25,371 bases of DNA, taken from NCBI GenBank assembly GCA_029933635.1, contig JAOZNS010000009.1:1-25371 (forward strand), read 5' to 3'. Position 1 is the stretch's first letter; the number at the start of each line of letters is the position of its first letter. A program made the position numbers and the translations under genes. The notes beneath the pieces were generated by a model that saw nothing but the letters and a program-made list of their open reading frames with translations, did no database searches and was not told where the DNA came from. The stretch is from Candidatus Zixiibacteriota bacterium (GTDB lineage: Bacteria; Zixibacteria; MSB-5A5; SM1-73). This document shows, one piece after another, positions 1 through 8,309 of this stretch.

Positions 1-1
1 T

Positions 2-214
2 GAAATCCGTTCATCCGTAGAATCGCTTAAGATCTCCACAATCTGTGATAAAGATGAACTCAGATGGCCGGTGAGGCTCTTTAAGCTTAATCTCCCCAGA
101 GGCTCCTTAAAAATCCTGGCGTTTCTTAAGATAAAGAACATCTTCAGCTTGATTTTGCGAGGAAATGAGCTATCCTTAAAAAGGAGTAAGAGGAAAACAG
201 ATGGGTTGAGTTAA
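2..214 (+). CDS. C-terminal part of an unrecognised protein, cut by the window edge
   Basis: The frame is open from base 2 to a TAA at 212-214, about 70 codons, with no start inside the window that must be used. The peptide is basic near its end (a KRSKRK stretch) with a moderately hydrophobic part before it (around KIKNIFSLIL). I recognise no family. It lies 61 bp upstream of the DUF4389 gene on the same strand, so the two may be cotranscribed. The frame could be open by chance. The main support is its length and its position before a well-supported gene. Confidence 0.4.
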   Translation, partial: EIRSSVESLKISTICDKDELRWPVRLFKLNLPRGSLKILAFLKIKNIFSLILRGNELSLKRSKRKTDGLS

Positions 215-275
215 AAGCCTCCAGTTAAATTCATATAGTCCCATCGAATCTTTTCTTCAGGAAGGAGGTAAGGTC

Positions 276-578
276 ATGTATGATTATCCGGTGCATTACA
301 GTGTGGAGTACCCAGAAAAGTCTTCACGAGTTTTGGTTTTGGCACGAGCATTTTTAGGATTGTTTTATATTGGCATTCCTCATGGTTTATTTAGCTTGGG
401 ATATACCATCATAGCCTTTTTTGTTGCCCTTCTTTCATATTTCGCTATATTGATAAGTGGACATTTTCCCTTGGGCTGGTTCGATTTTCTGATCAGATAT
501 AGCCGCTACATCAATAGGCTGATGGCTTATTGTAGCTGTATGACTGACAAATATCCACCCTTCAGCGGAAGAAGATGA
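276..578 (+). CDS. DUF4389 family membrane protein
   Basis: This 100-residue protein has the layout of DUF4389. It starts with a YPVHYSVEYPEKSSR segment, continues with hydrophobic stretches at about 26-66 (one long or two short membrane segments), a GWFDFLIRYSRY segment, and ends with the family-typical TDKYPPFS motif near residues 91-98. The role of the family is unknown; membrane location is inferred from the hydrophobic core. The start is supported by a strong GGAGG ribosome site at about 262-266. The next gene begins 59 bp downstream on the same strand, so the two may share a transcript. The protein is short but has both family ends, so I see no sign of truncation. Confidence 0.75.
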   Translation: MYDYPVHYSVEYPEKSSRVLVLARAFLGLFYIGIPHGLFSLGYTIIAFFVALLSYFAILISGHFPLGWFDFLIRYSRYINRLMAYCSCMTDKYPPFSGRR

Positions 579-637
579 TACAGAAAGATGGCGCGAGGTG
601 ATCTATATTCCGAAAAACAAAAGTTGGAGGCGAAGAG

Positions 638-1906
638 ATGAGAAAAATCCTTATCTTTTTAGCAATGCTCTCAATGATACTTTTCAATTGTTCCAAAAAG
701 ACCATAACAAATAATTATTATTCCTCACCCGATAAAGGAGCCATTGTTGGGTTTGTTTGCCCACCCGAATCTGAAGCGAAGGTTGCTGCCTACTTAGGAT
801 TGGAAATAGCCTCAACCTACATCGATACAACAGGATATTTTGAATTAACACAACTGCCTTTGGGCACTTACTCTCTTTTGGTGCAAGCCGATGGATACTT
901 TGATTACCAGTCCAAGCCGAACATCTCGGTAACGGGTGGGGCAACGGTGCCGGTGGATACCATTTTTCTTATCTCAATTCACGATTTGATTCTTTCGGTT
1001 TCGCCCTACGACGGAGCAGAGAACGTGAGTCTCAGGGAGAGAATCAGAATCATTTTTCGGAAAGAGATGAACACAGAAAGCGTTGAGAGTGCCTTTAATA
1101 TAGAGCCAGAGGTGGAAGGCGATTTTTACTGGTATTGCTGTGGCAAGAGCGGTGCAACTGATCTATACTTCAAGCCCAAAGATCAGTTAGCAACCGATAC
1201 TCGCTATCAGGTTACAATTGATACCACCGCAAAAGATATTGAGGGAGTAGGATTGGTAGAACCATATCTATTCTCCTTTACCACCGAACCGCTCAGAATA
1301 GTTAGCACGAGACCATCACATAAAGAGAGCTGGGTTTCTCCATATACCTCCATATCGATCGCATTCAACAGCATTATGGATGCACAAACAGTCACTTCAG
1401 CCTTCAAGATGGTGGATTCTAAACTGAATGAGGTGACCGGCGAGTTTTCTATGTCCAAGACTCAAATACAGTTTCGTCCGCACTCGGTTCTGGCTGGCAA
1501 CGAAAAATATACCGTGACAATCGATACCACCGCTTCAGACATCAGTGGGGGAGAATTGCCTGAACCATATCAGTTCTCCTTCACAATAGAGCCTGTCAGA
1601 GTAGTGTCCACCAGCCCAAAACACAAAGAGAGCTGGGTTTCCCCTTATATCTCCATATCCATTCTCTTCAATACCGATATGGACGCAGAGTCGGTGATTT
1701 TAGCCTTCAAGATGGTCGATTCTCAGCTCAAAGAGGTGACGGGAACGTTTGAATGGACCGACTCAAGGCACATGTATTTCCATCCAGATTCGGTTCTGGA
1801 CACCAATGAAACCTATACAGTTACCATCGATACCAATGCAAGGGATGTCTCCGGTGGGTCCCTGAATGTCCCTTATAATTTCTGGTTTAAAACCCGCCCT
1901 TATTAA
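638..1906 (+). CDS. Surface/envelope lipoprotein with a carboxypeptidase-like domain and three Ig-like (Big_5/SbsA) repeats
   Basis: The 422-residue protein opens with a lipoprotein-type signal (residues 1-17) ending at Cys18. The base before Cys is Asn, which is unusual for a lipobox. Residues 35-112 resemble the carboxypeptidase regulatory-like fold (GYFELTQLPLGTYSLLVQADGY). Three SbsA/Big_5-type Ig repeats follow at about 119-216, 220-318 and 321-419, each with an SVSP/STSP-type start, an (F)xxxMDxxSV segment and a YxVTIDTxAxD segment. Repeats 2 and 3 are far more alike than repeat 1 and are offset by exactly 101 residues, which points to a recent internal duplication. GGAGG before ATG 638 supports the start. 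The likely location is a membrane surface, as a structural or adhesive protein; the ligand is unknown. Confidence 0.75.
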   Translation: MRKILIFLAMLSMILFNCSKKTITNNYYSSPDKGAIVGFVCPPESEAKVAAYLGLEIASTYIDTTGYFELTQLPLGTYSLLVQADGYFDYQSKPNISVTGGATVPVDTIFLISIHDLILSVSPYDGAENVSLRERIRIIFRKEMNTESVESAFNIEPEVEGDFYWYCCGKSGATDLYFKPKDQLATDTRYQVTIDTTAKDIEGVGLVEPYLFSFTTEPLRIVSTRPSHKESWVSPYTSISIAFNSIMDAQTVTSAFKMVDSKLNEVTGEFSMSKTQIQFRPHSVLAGNEKYTVTIDTTASDISGGELPEPYQFSFTIEPVRVVSTSPKHKESWVSPYISISILFNTDMDAESVILAFKMVDSQLKEVTGTFEWTDSRHMYFHPDSVLDTNETYTVTIDTNARDVSGGSLNVPYNFWFKTRPY

Positions 1907-2060
1907 GCTTTGGGGAGTCATCGCTTTTCTTTGGTTTTCAAAAAGGTTCTTCTCCAAAAGAGTTGCTATTTTGTGTGTTTTTTCTTCCACCCCCTCTGAA
2001 TACCCATGGTCTGGCTCAAAGATTTTGTTGGTGCTCTTCCTTTCACCTTTCCTCCTTAGT

Positions 2061-2087
2061 CCCCCTCTCCACTTTGTGGAGAGGGGG
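2061..2087. repeat. Perfect G/C-rich palindrome, copy 1 of an interspersed family
   Basis: The left arm CCCCCTCTCCAC (2061-2072), a TTT loop and the right arm GTGGAGAGGGGG (2076-2087) pair perfectly. No U-tract follows (GAAATAGG comes next), so it is not a standard intrinsic terminator, though it may protect a 3' end. A GGGGTGAGG segment follows about 60 bp later. The same arm sequence recurs near 14006-14028 and, degraded, near 18653 and 20107. Confidence 0.75.
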
Positions 2088-2092
2088 AAATA

Positions 2093-2132
2093 GGTCATTT
2101 GTTCATTTGAATCTCATTTGAGTCAAATGACC
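2093..2132. repeat. Inverted repeat with CATTTG iterations
   Basis: GGTCATTTG (2093-2101) is the reverse complement of CAAATGACC (2124-2132). The 22-base interval holds further CATTTG copies, including TCATTTGA (2103-2110) which can also pair with TCAAATGA (2123-2130). Two alternative stems are therefore possible. It directly follows the 2061-2087 palindrome and may belong to one composite element. Its role is unknown. Confidence 0.55.
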
Positions 2133-2317
2133 GGAGGAACTCAACTGAGGGGTGAGGTTTCAAAGTAACCAGATTGAATAAGTTTTTAACCCCCTTTCTC
2201 TCACAAGAAATTCCTTCAACCGAAATGGAGAAAATCCTTAAAAAGCAATTTAGGAAAGCCTTTTTTGAATCACCTGACCCGATTCAAATTCTTCTCTCTC
2301 AATTTATCTTTTTGATA

Positions 2318-2346
2318 TTGACACCCCTTATGGGCACGTATATATT
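2318..2346 (+). promoter_or_regulatory. Sigma-70-type promoter for dnaJ
   Basis: A perfect -35 TTGACA (2318-2323), a 17-bp spacer and a -10 TATATT (2341-2346) predict a start near 2353 and a leader of about 110 nt. The same layout occurs before the tRNA gene and the aldehyde dehydrogenase gene in this window. Confidence 0.75.
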
Positions 2347-2463
2347 CGATAGGTTAAAGACTTTTTCAAGCAGAACCAGGGTTCGAAGAGCGGCGGATAA
2401 TATTTGCCCTAAAGCGGACTCGCACGGAACTGGTCAGATTCTCTTCTTTTAGGAGAAATCAAG

Positions 2464-3621
2464 ATGGCTAAGCGTGATTATTATGAAGTGCTGGGTGTTA
2501 GTCGAGATGCGACCGAGGAGGATATAAAGAAGGCATATCGAAGGCTGGCGCTTAAATATCACCCAGATAAAAATCCTGGCAGCAAGGAGGCGGAGGAGAA
2601 ATTTAAGGAAGCCACCGAGGCATACGAGGTTTTAAAGGATCCCCAGAAAAGATCCACCTATGATCAATTTGGGCACGCCGGCTTATCCGGAGCAGGAGGC
2701 TTTGGTGGATTTGACTTCTCCACCTTCGATCTTTCCGATGCCCTGCGCGCCTTCATGCGAGATTTCGGAAGCTTTGGCAGCGTTTTTAACGAATTCTTTG
2801 GCAGCACCCCCACTGGAACTCAACGAAGATATCAAAAGGGACGGGATTTACAAATCAGGCTCAAGCTCACCCTGGAGGAGATTGCCACTGGAGTGGAGAA
2901 GAAGATAAAGCTGAAAAGATTGCAGAAATGCACAGAATGTGATGGAACCGGTGTGGCTAAAGGTAGCTTAAAAAAGATATGTCCAAAATGCCAGGGAGCT
3001 GGTCAAATAAGACGGGTATCTCGTTCCCTTTTCGGACAGTTTGTCAACGTCAGCACCTGCGATTATTGTGATGGAGAAGGAATGGTGGTGGACAGCCCAT
3101 GCCCGATTTGTCGGGGTGATGGAAGGGTGAAGGGAATCAGCACAATTTCTGTAAAGATTCCCGCGGGTGTGACTTCCGGAAATTACATTCAACTGCGGGG
3201 CGCAGGAAATGCTGGACCTCGGGGCGGACCATCAGGAGATGTGGTGGTGCTTATTGAGGAACTGGAACATCCCACTTTCAGGAGGCGGGGAGATGATATC
3301 ATGTTTGAGACACTGATCAGCTTTACTCAGGCGGCCCTGGGAGATGAGATCACAGTTCCCACCTTGGATGGCAAGGTTAATCTAAAAATTCCACCCGGAA
3401 CACAGTCAGGAAGGATATTCAGATTAAAAGGAAAAGGGATTCCTCGCTTGCATGGCTACGGAAGAGGAGATGAGTTGATCAGGGTGCTGGTGTGGGTTCC
3501 CACTCGCTTGAGCTCGGAGGAAAAGAGACTCCTTAAGGAGCTGGCTTCCATGGAAAACATGAAACCTCAGGAGAAGGACAAAAGCTTCTTTGAAAAACTG
3601 AGAGAAACCTTAGGATTATGA
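2464..3621 (+). CDS. dnaJ: Chaperone DnaJ (type I Hsp40)
   Basis: DnaJ is the cytosolic co-chaperone that delivers unfolded clients to DnaK and stimulates its ATPase. The 385 residues carry the full type I layout: J domain at 1-70 with HPD at 33-35, a Gly/Phe-rich linker at about 71-120, four CxxCxGxG zinc-binding motifs at 156-163, 173-180, 199-206 and 213-220, and two C-terminal substrate-binding domains. Length is normal for the family. The start is fixed by an AGGAG site about 9 bp upstream and the conserved N-terminus AKRDYYEVLG. It has its own promoter at 2318-2346, and grpE, dnaK and hrcA are not in the window. rsmE follows after 228 bp; the prmA gene that often lies between them is absent. 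Confidence 0.95.
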   Translation: MAKRDYYEVLGVSRDATEEDIKKAYRRLALKYHPDKNPGSKEAEEKFKEATEAYEVLKDPQKRSTYDQFGHAGLSGAGGFGGFDFSTFDLSDALRAFMRDFGSFGSVFNEFFGSTPTGTQRRYQKGRDLQIRLKLTLEEIATGVEKKIKLKRLQKCTECDGTGVAKGSLKKICPKCQGAGQIRRVSRSLFGQFVNVSTCDYCDGEGMVVDSPCPICRGDGRVKGISTISVKIPAGVTSGNYIQLRGAGNAGPRGGPSGDVVVLIEELEHPTFRRRGDDIMFETLISFTQAALGDEITVPTLDGKVNLKIPPGTQSGRIFRLKGKGIPRLHGYGRGDELIRVLVWVPTRLSSEEKRLLKELASMENMKPQEKDKSFFEKLRETLGL

Positions 3622-3674
3622 GCAATCGACAGCAGAGTGAATTGAGTTCTCAGCATGCTTTGCAGATATTGTCT

Positions 3675-3693
3675 TCCGCCTCCTTAAGGCGGA
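3675..3693. repeat. Short palindrome after dnaJ
   Basis: TCCGCCT (3675-3681) and AGGCGGA (3687-3693) form a 7-bp stem around a 5-base loop, 53 bp after the dnaJ stop. The next bases are TTCTGAAAAAAAG, so there is no U-tract on the + strand. It may be a 3'-end stabiliser or a weak terminator for dnaJ. rsmE could still be read from dnaJ. Confidence 0.45.
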
Positions 3694-3849
3694 GATTCTG
3701 AAAAAAAGAAATAATTTCATCCCCTTCAAGTATCTGAACAAAAGGGTTTTTTTCGGATGGGATAGCTGTTGTGCATGGCTGGTGGATACAGGAGAGTTCC
3801 TTTAGCTTCCCTTTAATCGGATAAGAGGAAAGATACTTAATCGATTCTC

Positions 3850-4596
3850 ATGATCACCAACTTTTATGTAGATCCTGAAAACGTCCAGAAAGATAGCTTG
3901 AAGATGGTGGGAGAAGAGGCTCAGCACATCCTCAAAGTGCTCAGATATCGAAAGGGAGACGAGATCTGGGTGGTAGATGGGTGTGGCACCAGATATAAGG
4001 TTATAATTGAAGAGACTTCGTCAGACCTTCTAAAAGGAAGGATTCTTTCTTTCGTTCATATGGAAAATGAGCCTACCTGCCAAGTTACTTTAGCTCAGGC
4101 TATCTGTCGAAAGGACAGGATGGATTTTCTGATCGAAAAGGCAACCGAGATAGGGGTGCACTCCATCATACCGGTTGTGACGGAAAGAACCTTAATCAAA
4201 ATTGACAAAATTTCAAATAAAAAAAATAGAATCGATCGGTGGAAAAGATTGGCCATCGCCAGCATGAAGCAGTCGCTTCGGACCGTCCTGCCAGAAATCC
4301 AGAACGTGATTAAGTTCCAACAGCTTATTTCAAAATTCCCCAGCTACGATCTGAGTTTAATTGCTACTCTGGATGACGATGCAAAAAGTATAAAGGAATG
4401 TGAAGAATTGAAAAAGGGTGCCAGGAGGGTGCTTCTGGTGGTAGGTCCCGAAGCTGGCTTTACTGAAAAGGAGCTCTCTTTGGCAAAAGCTCAAGGGGCT
4501 ATTCCCATCACCCTGGGATCAAGAAGACTTCGAACCGAGACCGCCGGGATGGTGTTTCTATCTTTAACCCTTCATCAGCTTAATGAGTTGGGGTAA
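3850..4596 (+). CDS. rsmE: 16S rRNA (uracil-1498-N3)-methyltransferase RsmE
   Basis: RsmE adds a methyl group from S-adenosylmethionine to N3 of U1498 in 16S rRNA of the 30S subunit. The 248-residue length is normal. The N-terminal part (about 1-72) is the PUA-like RNA-binding region with HILKVLRYRKGD. The C-terminal SPOUT domain carries KATEIGV at 97-103, GPEAGF at 199-204 and LGSRRLRTETA at 222-232, which form the knotted SAM pocket. The GPE motif usually reads GPEGG; here Ala replaces the second Gly. No strong ribosome site precedes the ATG, which fits weak expression or coupling to upstream transcription. It is the last rightward gene and converges on batE 93 bp away. Confidence 0.93.
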   Translation: MITNFYVDPENVQKDSLKMVGEEAQHILKVLRYRKGDEIWVVDGCGTRYKVIIEETSSDLLKGRILSFVHMENEPTCQVTLAQAICRKDRMDFLIEKATEIGVHSIIPVVTERTLIKIDKISNKKNRIDRWKRLAIASMKQSLRTVLPEIQNVIKFQQLISKFPSYDLSLIATLDDDAKSIKECEELKKGARRVLLVVGPEAGFTEKELSLAKAQGAIPITLGSRRLRTETAGMVFLSLTLHQLNELG

Positions 4597-4689
4597 ATTC
4601 GACATTAGGGCGAATCTGACGATCCCCGCACATTTAGCCGGTGAAAAAATTGCCCCCATTATTTGATAATGACCTTAAAATTTTTAGCT

Positions 4690-5448
4690 TTAGATTATCT
4701 CGACCGCCTCCTTAGGTATCCACCCCTTTATTCCATTGGGAAGCGAGATGCGATACCATCCCTCTGACTCCTCATCTATTTTAAATTCCAGACCCTCATG
4801 ACCTGTAAATTGCAGTATGTAATCTTTCCCCGGCCCGCTTCTCACCTCCACCTGAGGCACAATCACCACCCCGTAATCCAGCGAATCCAGATAAATCCTG
4901 CCAAGAAGCGAAAAGCCAAATATTGCCATAAAAATCAAACTGGTGACGAACCCAACTCTGAGGAATCTTTTTGTTCGCCTGAAAAGCATTAAGATGCCAA
5001 TCGCCATGGAGAAGGTATAAAACAAAGAGGTAAGCACAGCAAACTCGTCTGTGCTTAAAAGATTCAAAAACCAGTAAATCATGTTAGAGAAAGGGTTTAT
5101 CTTTTGTTCTTGGATTTTATCTAAGGTAAAAAGTTTGACAAAGGACAGATTGGCTTTAACGTCTTCATCCCGTGGCTGTAAGAGCAGAGCTTTCCTATAA
5201 TTCAAGATAGCCTTCCCTAACTGATTTTGCCGAAAATAAGCGTTGCCCAGATTATAAAACACCTTGAAATTTTTTATCCCCATTCCCAGAATCTTTTCAT
5301 ATTCTTGAATAGCCTGATCATATCTACCTTCCTCATAGCTTTGATTTGCTTTTTTGAAAAAAACCTTGGCAGACTCAAGGTCAGCCTTGGCGGAAAATAG
5401 GGGGAAAAACAGAATCAAAATTAAAAAGGTTACTATCTTCTCTTTCAT
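4690..5448 (-). CDS. batE: BatE-like protein: TPR repeats, two membrane segments, SH3 domain
   Basis: The protein (252 residues) has a signal peptide at 1-22, two or more TPR units at about 24-105 (VFYNLGNAYFRQNQLGKAI), two membrane segments at about 135-156 and 163-184, and a bacterial SH3 domain at about 193-250 (VRSGPGKDY, GWIPKEAVE). This is the known BatE layout of Bacteroides-aerotolerance operons. The SH3 may bind peptidoglycan or peptides; the substrate is unknown. It is the last gene of the Bat cluster, 116 bp after batD, and it converges on rsmE. Its TPR region closely resembles that of BatC (shared YNLGNxxxR...PxDEDxKxNLxFV pattern), which suggests paralogy or a joint scaffold. I saw no convincing terminator after it. 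Confidence 0.85.
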   Translation of the reverse strand: MKEKIVTFLILILFFPLFSAKADLESAKVFFKKANQSYEEGRYDQAIQEYEKILGMGIKNFKVFYNLGNAYFRQNQLGKAILNYRKALLLQPRDEDVKANLSFVKLFTLDKIQEQKINPFSNMIYWFLNLLSTDEFAVLTSLFYTFSMAIGILMLFRRTKRFLRVGFVTSLIFMAIFGFSLLGRIYLDSLDYGVVIVPQVEVRSGPGKDYILQFTGHEGLEFKIDEESEGWYRISLPNGIKGWIPKEAVEII

Positions 5449-5564
5449 AAACCTCTCATCGATTAGATCTTTAATCCACCAGAAATTAATCTATGTCATG
5501 GGGGGTTGGTTGCTTCCTTATCAATGGTTGAATCTTCAGATCGGGCAAATTTTTGCAAATTGCT

Positions 5565-7460
5565 TCAATCCTCCAATTCCACAATAACTTTTTCTGCTCG
5601 ATCCAAGAATCTTTTCATCTCCTCCTCTGTGGAGGAACTGGGAGAAAATCTGGCCAGATCACAAAAATCTAAAACCTTTATCAGGTTATCGATCTTTTCT
5701 GGAGAAAACCCTTTCTCCTCAAGCTCAGAGTGGATCTGATCTTTGGTCAACCCATAGGCTGGAAGGTTAAGTTTGTCTCCCACATATTGGAGCAGAGCTT
5801 TAGCAACCTCCCCATAAAATTCTTTCGATTTCTGTTCAGAAATCAAACGCTTGGCCACTTTCAACCTTCTTTTGGCGGACTTATGCGCCCGCATCCGACG
5901 AGCATATCCTATATCAGAGTCCAGCCTTTCCTTCACCTTCTGGTAGCGCCAGGAAATTGCAAAAGCCAGAAGGGGGATGAGTTGAAGAAGCAAAAAGACC
6001 GGCTTTTTGTAGAGGTGATCCCCTTGATCTTCAAATTCACCGCTGGAGAGCTTGATGTAACGTATATCCTTGGCCACCCTTCCGATCTCCTGCTTGGAAA
6101 GCTGAGCTATCTCCACCGGAGAAGCTTGCGAAGGTGGCAGGACGGTCAAAAGGATAGGCTCGCTTTTTAGGGTCTTATAGCTTCTGGCTTTAGGATCAAA
6201 AAATGAGAATTCAATAGGGGGTAAGGTATACTTCCCTGCCTTTTTGGGGATCAAGACCTCCTCATAGGTTTTGACTCCCTGCACCCTGTAATTCTTCTTG
6301 GATACTTTCTCCGAACTGCCAGAACTATAGGTGCGAAAATCTGAGAGTTCAGGGATGGTGGGCTTTCCCACCGACTTTATGTTTCCAGTCCCACTTATCT
6401 TTGCTTTGAGGGTGATGGGCTCCCCCACCTCCACCCTTGTTTTGTCCACACTTACTTTAAGTTTATAGCTCCCAACGGTTCCCGTGAAGTTTTTCGGTTT
6501 TCCCAACTCCGGAAGGGGTAAAACCTTGATCTCTATGGGCTCAGATCTGAGGATCTGTGGCTTTCCCTGCCTGAAAAGGCTTAAAAGATCCCGATCAAAC
6601 ACAGAGAATGGATCACGGGAGAAGAAACGATCTATATCTTCCACCGTGCATTTCAGCTCTGCCGGTCCTATGGTGAGCTTTCCTGTGGAGGTAGGGAAGA
6701 GTGCCGTTTTAAGCTCCTGCACATAATACTGCCTGCCGTTTATCACCTGATAGTATTGCTTTTTGGGAGGCAGATCCTCAGACCAGAAGCCGGTGAGGGA
6801 TGGAGGGGTGTATTCAGGATTATTGAACAATCTGACTCCCTGATAAAATCTGAAGGTTAAGGTTATCTGCTCGTTCACATAGGCTCTCTTTTTATCCACC
6901 TTTGTCTCTATGAACAGATCCTTCCCGTGAAGCTGAGGTTTCCTTAGCTTTCCTTTCCGCTGTTCGGATGGAGCTGGTGGAGGGGAACTTGACTTTCCGC
7001 TCACCACAGTAATTTCAATGGGAGTGGTTTGATAAGTTTTGCCATCCAGCTTAATTCGCGCCGGACCTATGGTGAACTTACCTGTCTTTCTGGGAACCAG
7101 AATATAGTTGAAGGTTTCTGAGGTGGAGATGCGACCATTAACATAGCTGAAATTGTGTGATCTTCCGGCAGAATAAACGGTGAAGTTGTCCAAGGATGGA
7201 AGTTGGGGTTGGGGAATGGATTTCACATCGCCTGAGACAGAGATGGTGAGGGTGATCTGCCCATCTAAATCCACCTCGGTTCTGTCCACGGAGGCGGTAA
7301 AGCTGATATTTTGCCCAAACGAGAGCTGGAATAGAAAGAGAAATAAACCAAAGGTTAAAGCAAAGATAATTCTTCCTCGCAGAAAACGGAAGGCCGATAG
7401 CAGAGTTAGAATTGAGCGCACTGGATTTCCATCTGCCATCTGTTTACTTTTTGCAAACAT
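5565..7460 (-). CDS. batD: BatD: membrane protein with three Ig-like domains and a cytosolic C-terminal domain
   Basis: BatD proteins belong to the oxygen-tolerance family found with BatA/BatB and a MoxR ATPase. Numbered from a TTG at 7466, there is an N-terminal hydrophobic segment at 33-50 ending SFG/Q, three periplasmic beta-rich modules at about 52-156, 185-316 and 333-444 (each with VDxxxVxxxxxITL-type openings and a KTGKFTIGPA-type close), a membrane segment at 489-506, and a basic cytosolic domain at about 525-633 with CDLARF at 602-607. I prefer the ATG at 7460, which has GAGG about 10 bp upstream; another ATG lies at 7439. It starts about 19 bp after batC. The last domain is shared with the two shorter BatD-like proteins of this cluster. 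Confidence 0.9.
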   Translation of the reverse strand: MFAKSKQMADGNPVRSILTLLSAFRFLRGRIIFALTFGLFLFLFQLSFGQNISFTASVDRTEVDLDGQITLTISVSGDVKSIPQPQLPSLDNFTVYSAGRSHNFSYVNGRISTSETFNYILVPRKTGKFTIGPARIKLDGKTYQTTPIEITVVSGKSSSPPPAPSEQRKGKLRKPQLHGKDLFIETKVDKKRAYVNEQITLTFRFYQGVRLFNNPEYTPPSLTGFWSEDLPPKKQYYQVINGRQYYVQELKTALFPTSTGKLTIGPAELKCTVEDIDRFFSRDPFSVFDRDLLSLFRQGKPQILRSEPIEIKVLPLPELGKPKNFTGTVGSYKLKVSVDKTRVEVGEPITLKAKISGTGNIKSVGKPTIPELSDFRTYSSGSSEKVSKKNYRVQGVKTYEEVLIPKKAGKYTLPPIEFSFFDPKARSYKTLKSEPILLTVLPPSQASPVEIAQLSKQEIGRVAKDIRYIKLSSGEFEDQGDHLYKKPVFLLLQLIPLLAFAISWRYQKVKERLDSDIGYARRMRAHKSAKRRLKVAKRLISEQKSKEFYGEVAKALLQYVGDKLNLPAYGLTKDQIHSELEEKGFSPEKIDNLIKVLDFCDLARFSPSSSTEEEMKRFLDRAEKVIVELED

Positions 7461-7479
7461 CTGCAATCATCCTCTTCCT

Positions 7480-8265
7480 CTACCAGTCCTTTCCTCTCCT
7501 TCTTCCTCCTCCCTGGACCATCTTCCTCTTTTTTAACAACTTCTTCTCATCATCCTTCAAAGCATTCAATATCCTTTCAGCCTCCTCTTTAGTCATACCC
7601 TCCTTAGGTTTTAATTGTTCCTGTTTTTGTTTTTCTTGATTTTGCTTTTTCTCTGCTTGTCCCCTTTGATTTTGTTCCTCTTGTTGTTTCTGTTTTTGAT
7701 TTTGCTGTTTTTGCTTTTGTTTTTCCGATCCTGATTGCTTTTGTTGTTGATTTTGTTGTCTTTGGAGCTCTTTGTCCAGCATCTCCTTCATCTTCTTTCG
7801 AACGAACTCTAAATTGAATTTAGCATCCTCGTCATCGGGGGTCAACTCCAGACACTTCTGATATGCCTGAATGGCTTCTGGATATTTTCCGCTGCGATAG
7901 AAGGTATTTCCCAGGTTATAGTAGGCATGAGCTTGATGCTGGACCTCGTCGGAACTTAACGCTTTTAGATAGTTTTCCATGGCATCCTGATATTTCCTCT
8001 GTTGATACATCACGTTCGCCAGGTTATAGGATAGCTCAGGCGATTCAGGTTTTTCAATCTCTGCATCCCGATAATACCTCAAAGCCTCCTCCCAGCTTTG
8101 AGCCGCTTTATCCTTCTCTCCCTTTTGTAAAAACTCTTGAGCCCTTCGATAGGCACTGTTACCTTTCTTATTTAACGAGCGGAAGGATTCTCCCCTGGCA
8201 GGGGTGATCCACAACAGAAGCGCTGGGATGATTATAAGGATACCAACCTTTTTCAAATTAATCAT
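7480..8265 (-). CDS. batC: BatC: periplasmic TPR protein with a Gln/Lys-rich region
   Basis: The protein begins with a signal sequence (residues 1-26), followed by three or so TPR units at about 35-155 (YNLANVMYQQRKYQDAMENY; YYNLGNTFYRSGKYPEAI) and a low-complexity Gln/Lys/Glu stretch at about 168-222, then a short conserved helix (TKEEAERILNALKDDE) and a basic Gly-rich end (GGGRRRG). Low-complexity tails of this kind are typical of BatC. The TPR part probably binds partner proteins; the tail may be unstructured or coiled coil. The ATG at 8265 follows a GAGG with very short spacing; a GTG one codon earlier is possible. It sits 41 bp after batB. Confidence 0.88.
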   Translation of the reverse strand: MINLKKVGILIIIPALLLWITPARGESFRSLNKKGNSAYRRAQEFLQKGEKDKAAQSWEEALRYYRDAEIEKPESPELSYNLANVMYQQRKYQDAMENYLKALSSDEVQHQAHAYYNLGNTFYRSGKYPEAIQAYQKCLELTPDDEDAKFNLEFVRKKMKEMLDKELQRQQNQQQKQSGSEKQKQKQQNQKQKQQEEQNQRGQAEKKQNQEKQKQEQLKPKEGMTKEEAERILNALKDDEKKLLKKRKMVQGGGRRRGKDW

Positions 8266-8309
8266 CACCTCGAAAATAGAATTTTAAAGATTAACAACCT
8301 GGCCACTCC

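Larger units (their letters stand above)
1907..2463. other. Intergenic region between lipoprotein gene and dnaJ
   Basis: This 557-bp stretch has no gene I can support. It contains a perfect 12-bp palindrome (2061-2087), a second inverted repeat (2093-2132) and the dnaJ promoter (2318-2346) followed by a leader of about 110 nt. A 92-codon frame at 2174-2452 contains the promoter and ends just before the dnaJ ribosome site, so I do not call it. I found no CIRCE-like repeat upstream of dnaJ. Confidence 0.7.

Noticed and set aside
2174..2452. 92-codon frame between the lipoprotein gene and dnaJ
   Set aside because: It contains the near-consensus dnaJ promoter (2318-2346), has no ribosome site, and its peptide matches no family I know.
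3642..3670. TTGAGT-17-GATATT as a promoter of rsmE
   Set aside because: Each half matches only four of six bases, and the start would fall inside the 3675-3693 palindrome. Too weak to call.
4597..4689. An intrinsic terminator between the converging rsmE and batE genes
   Set aside because: Only 5- to 6-bp stems without a proper U-run were seen on either strand.
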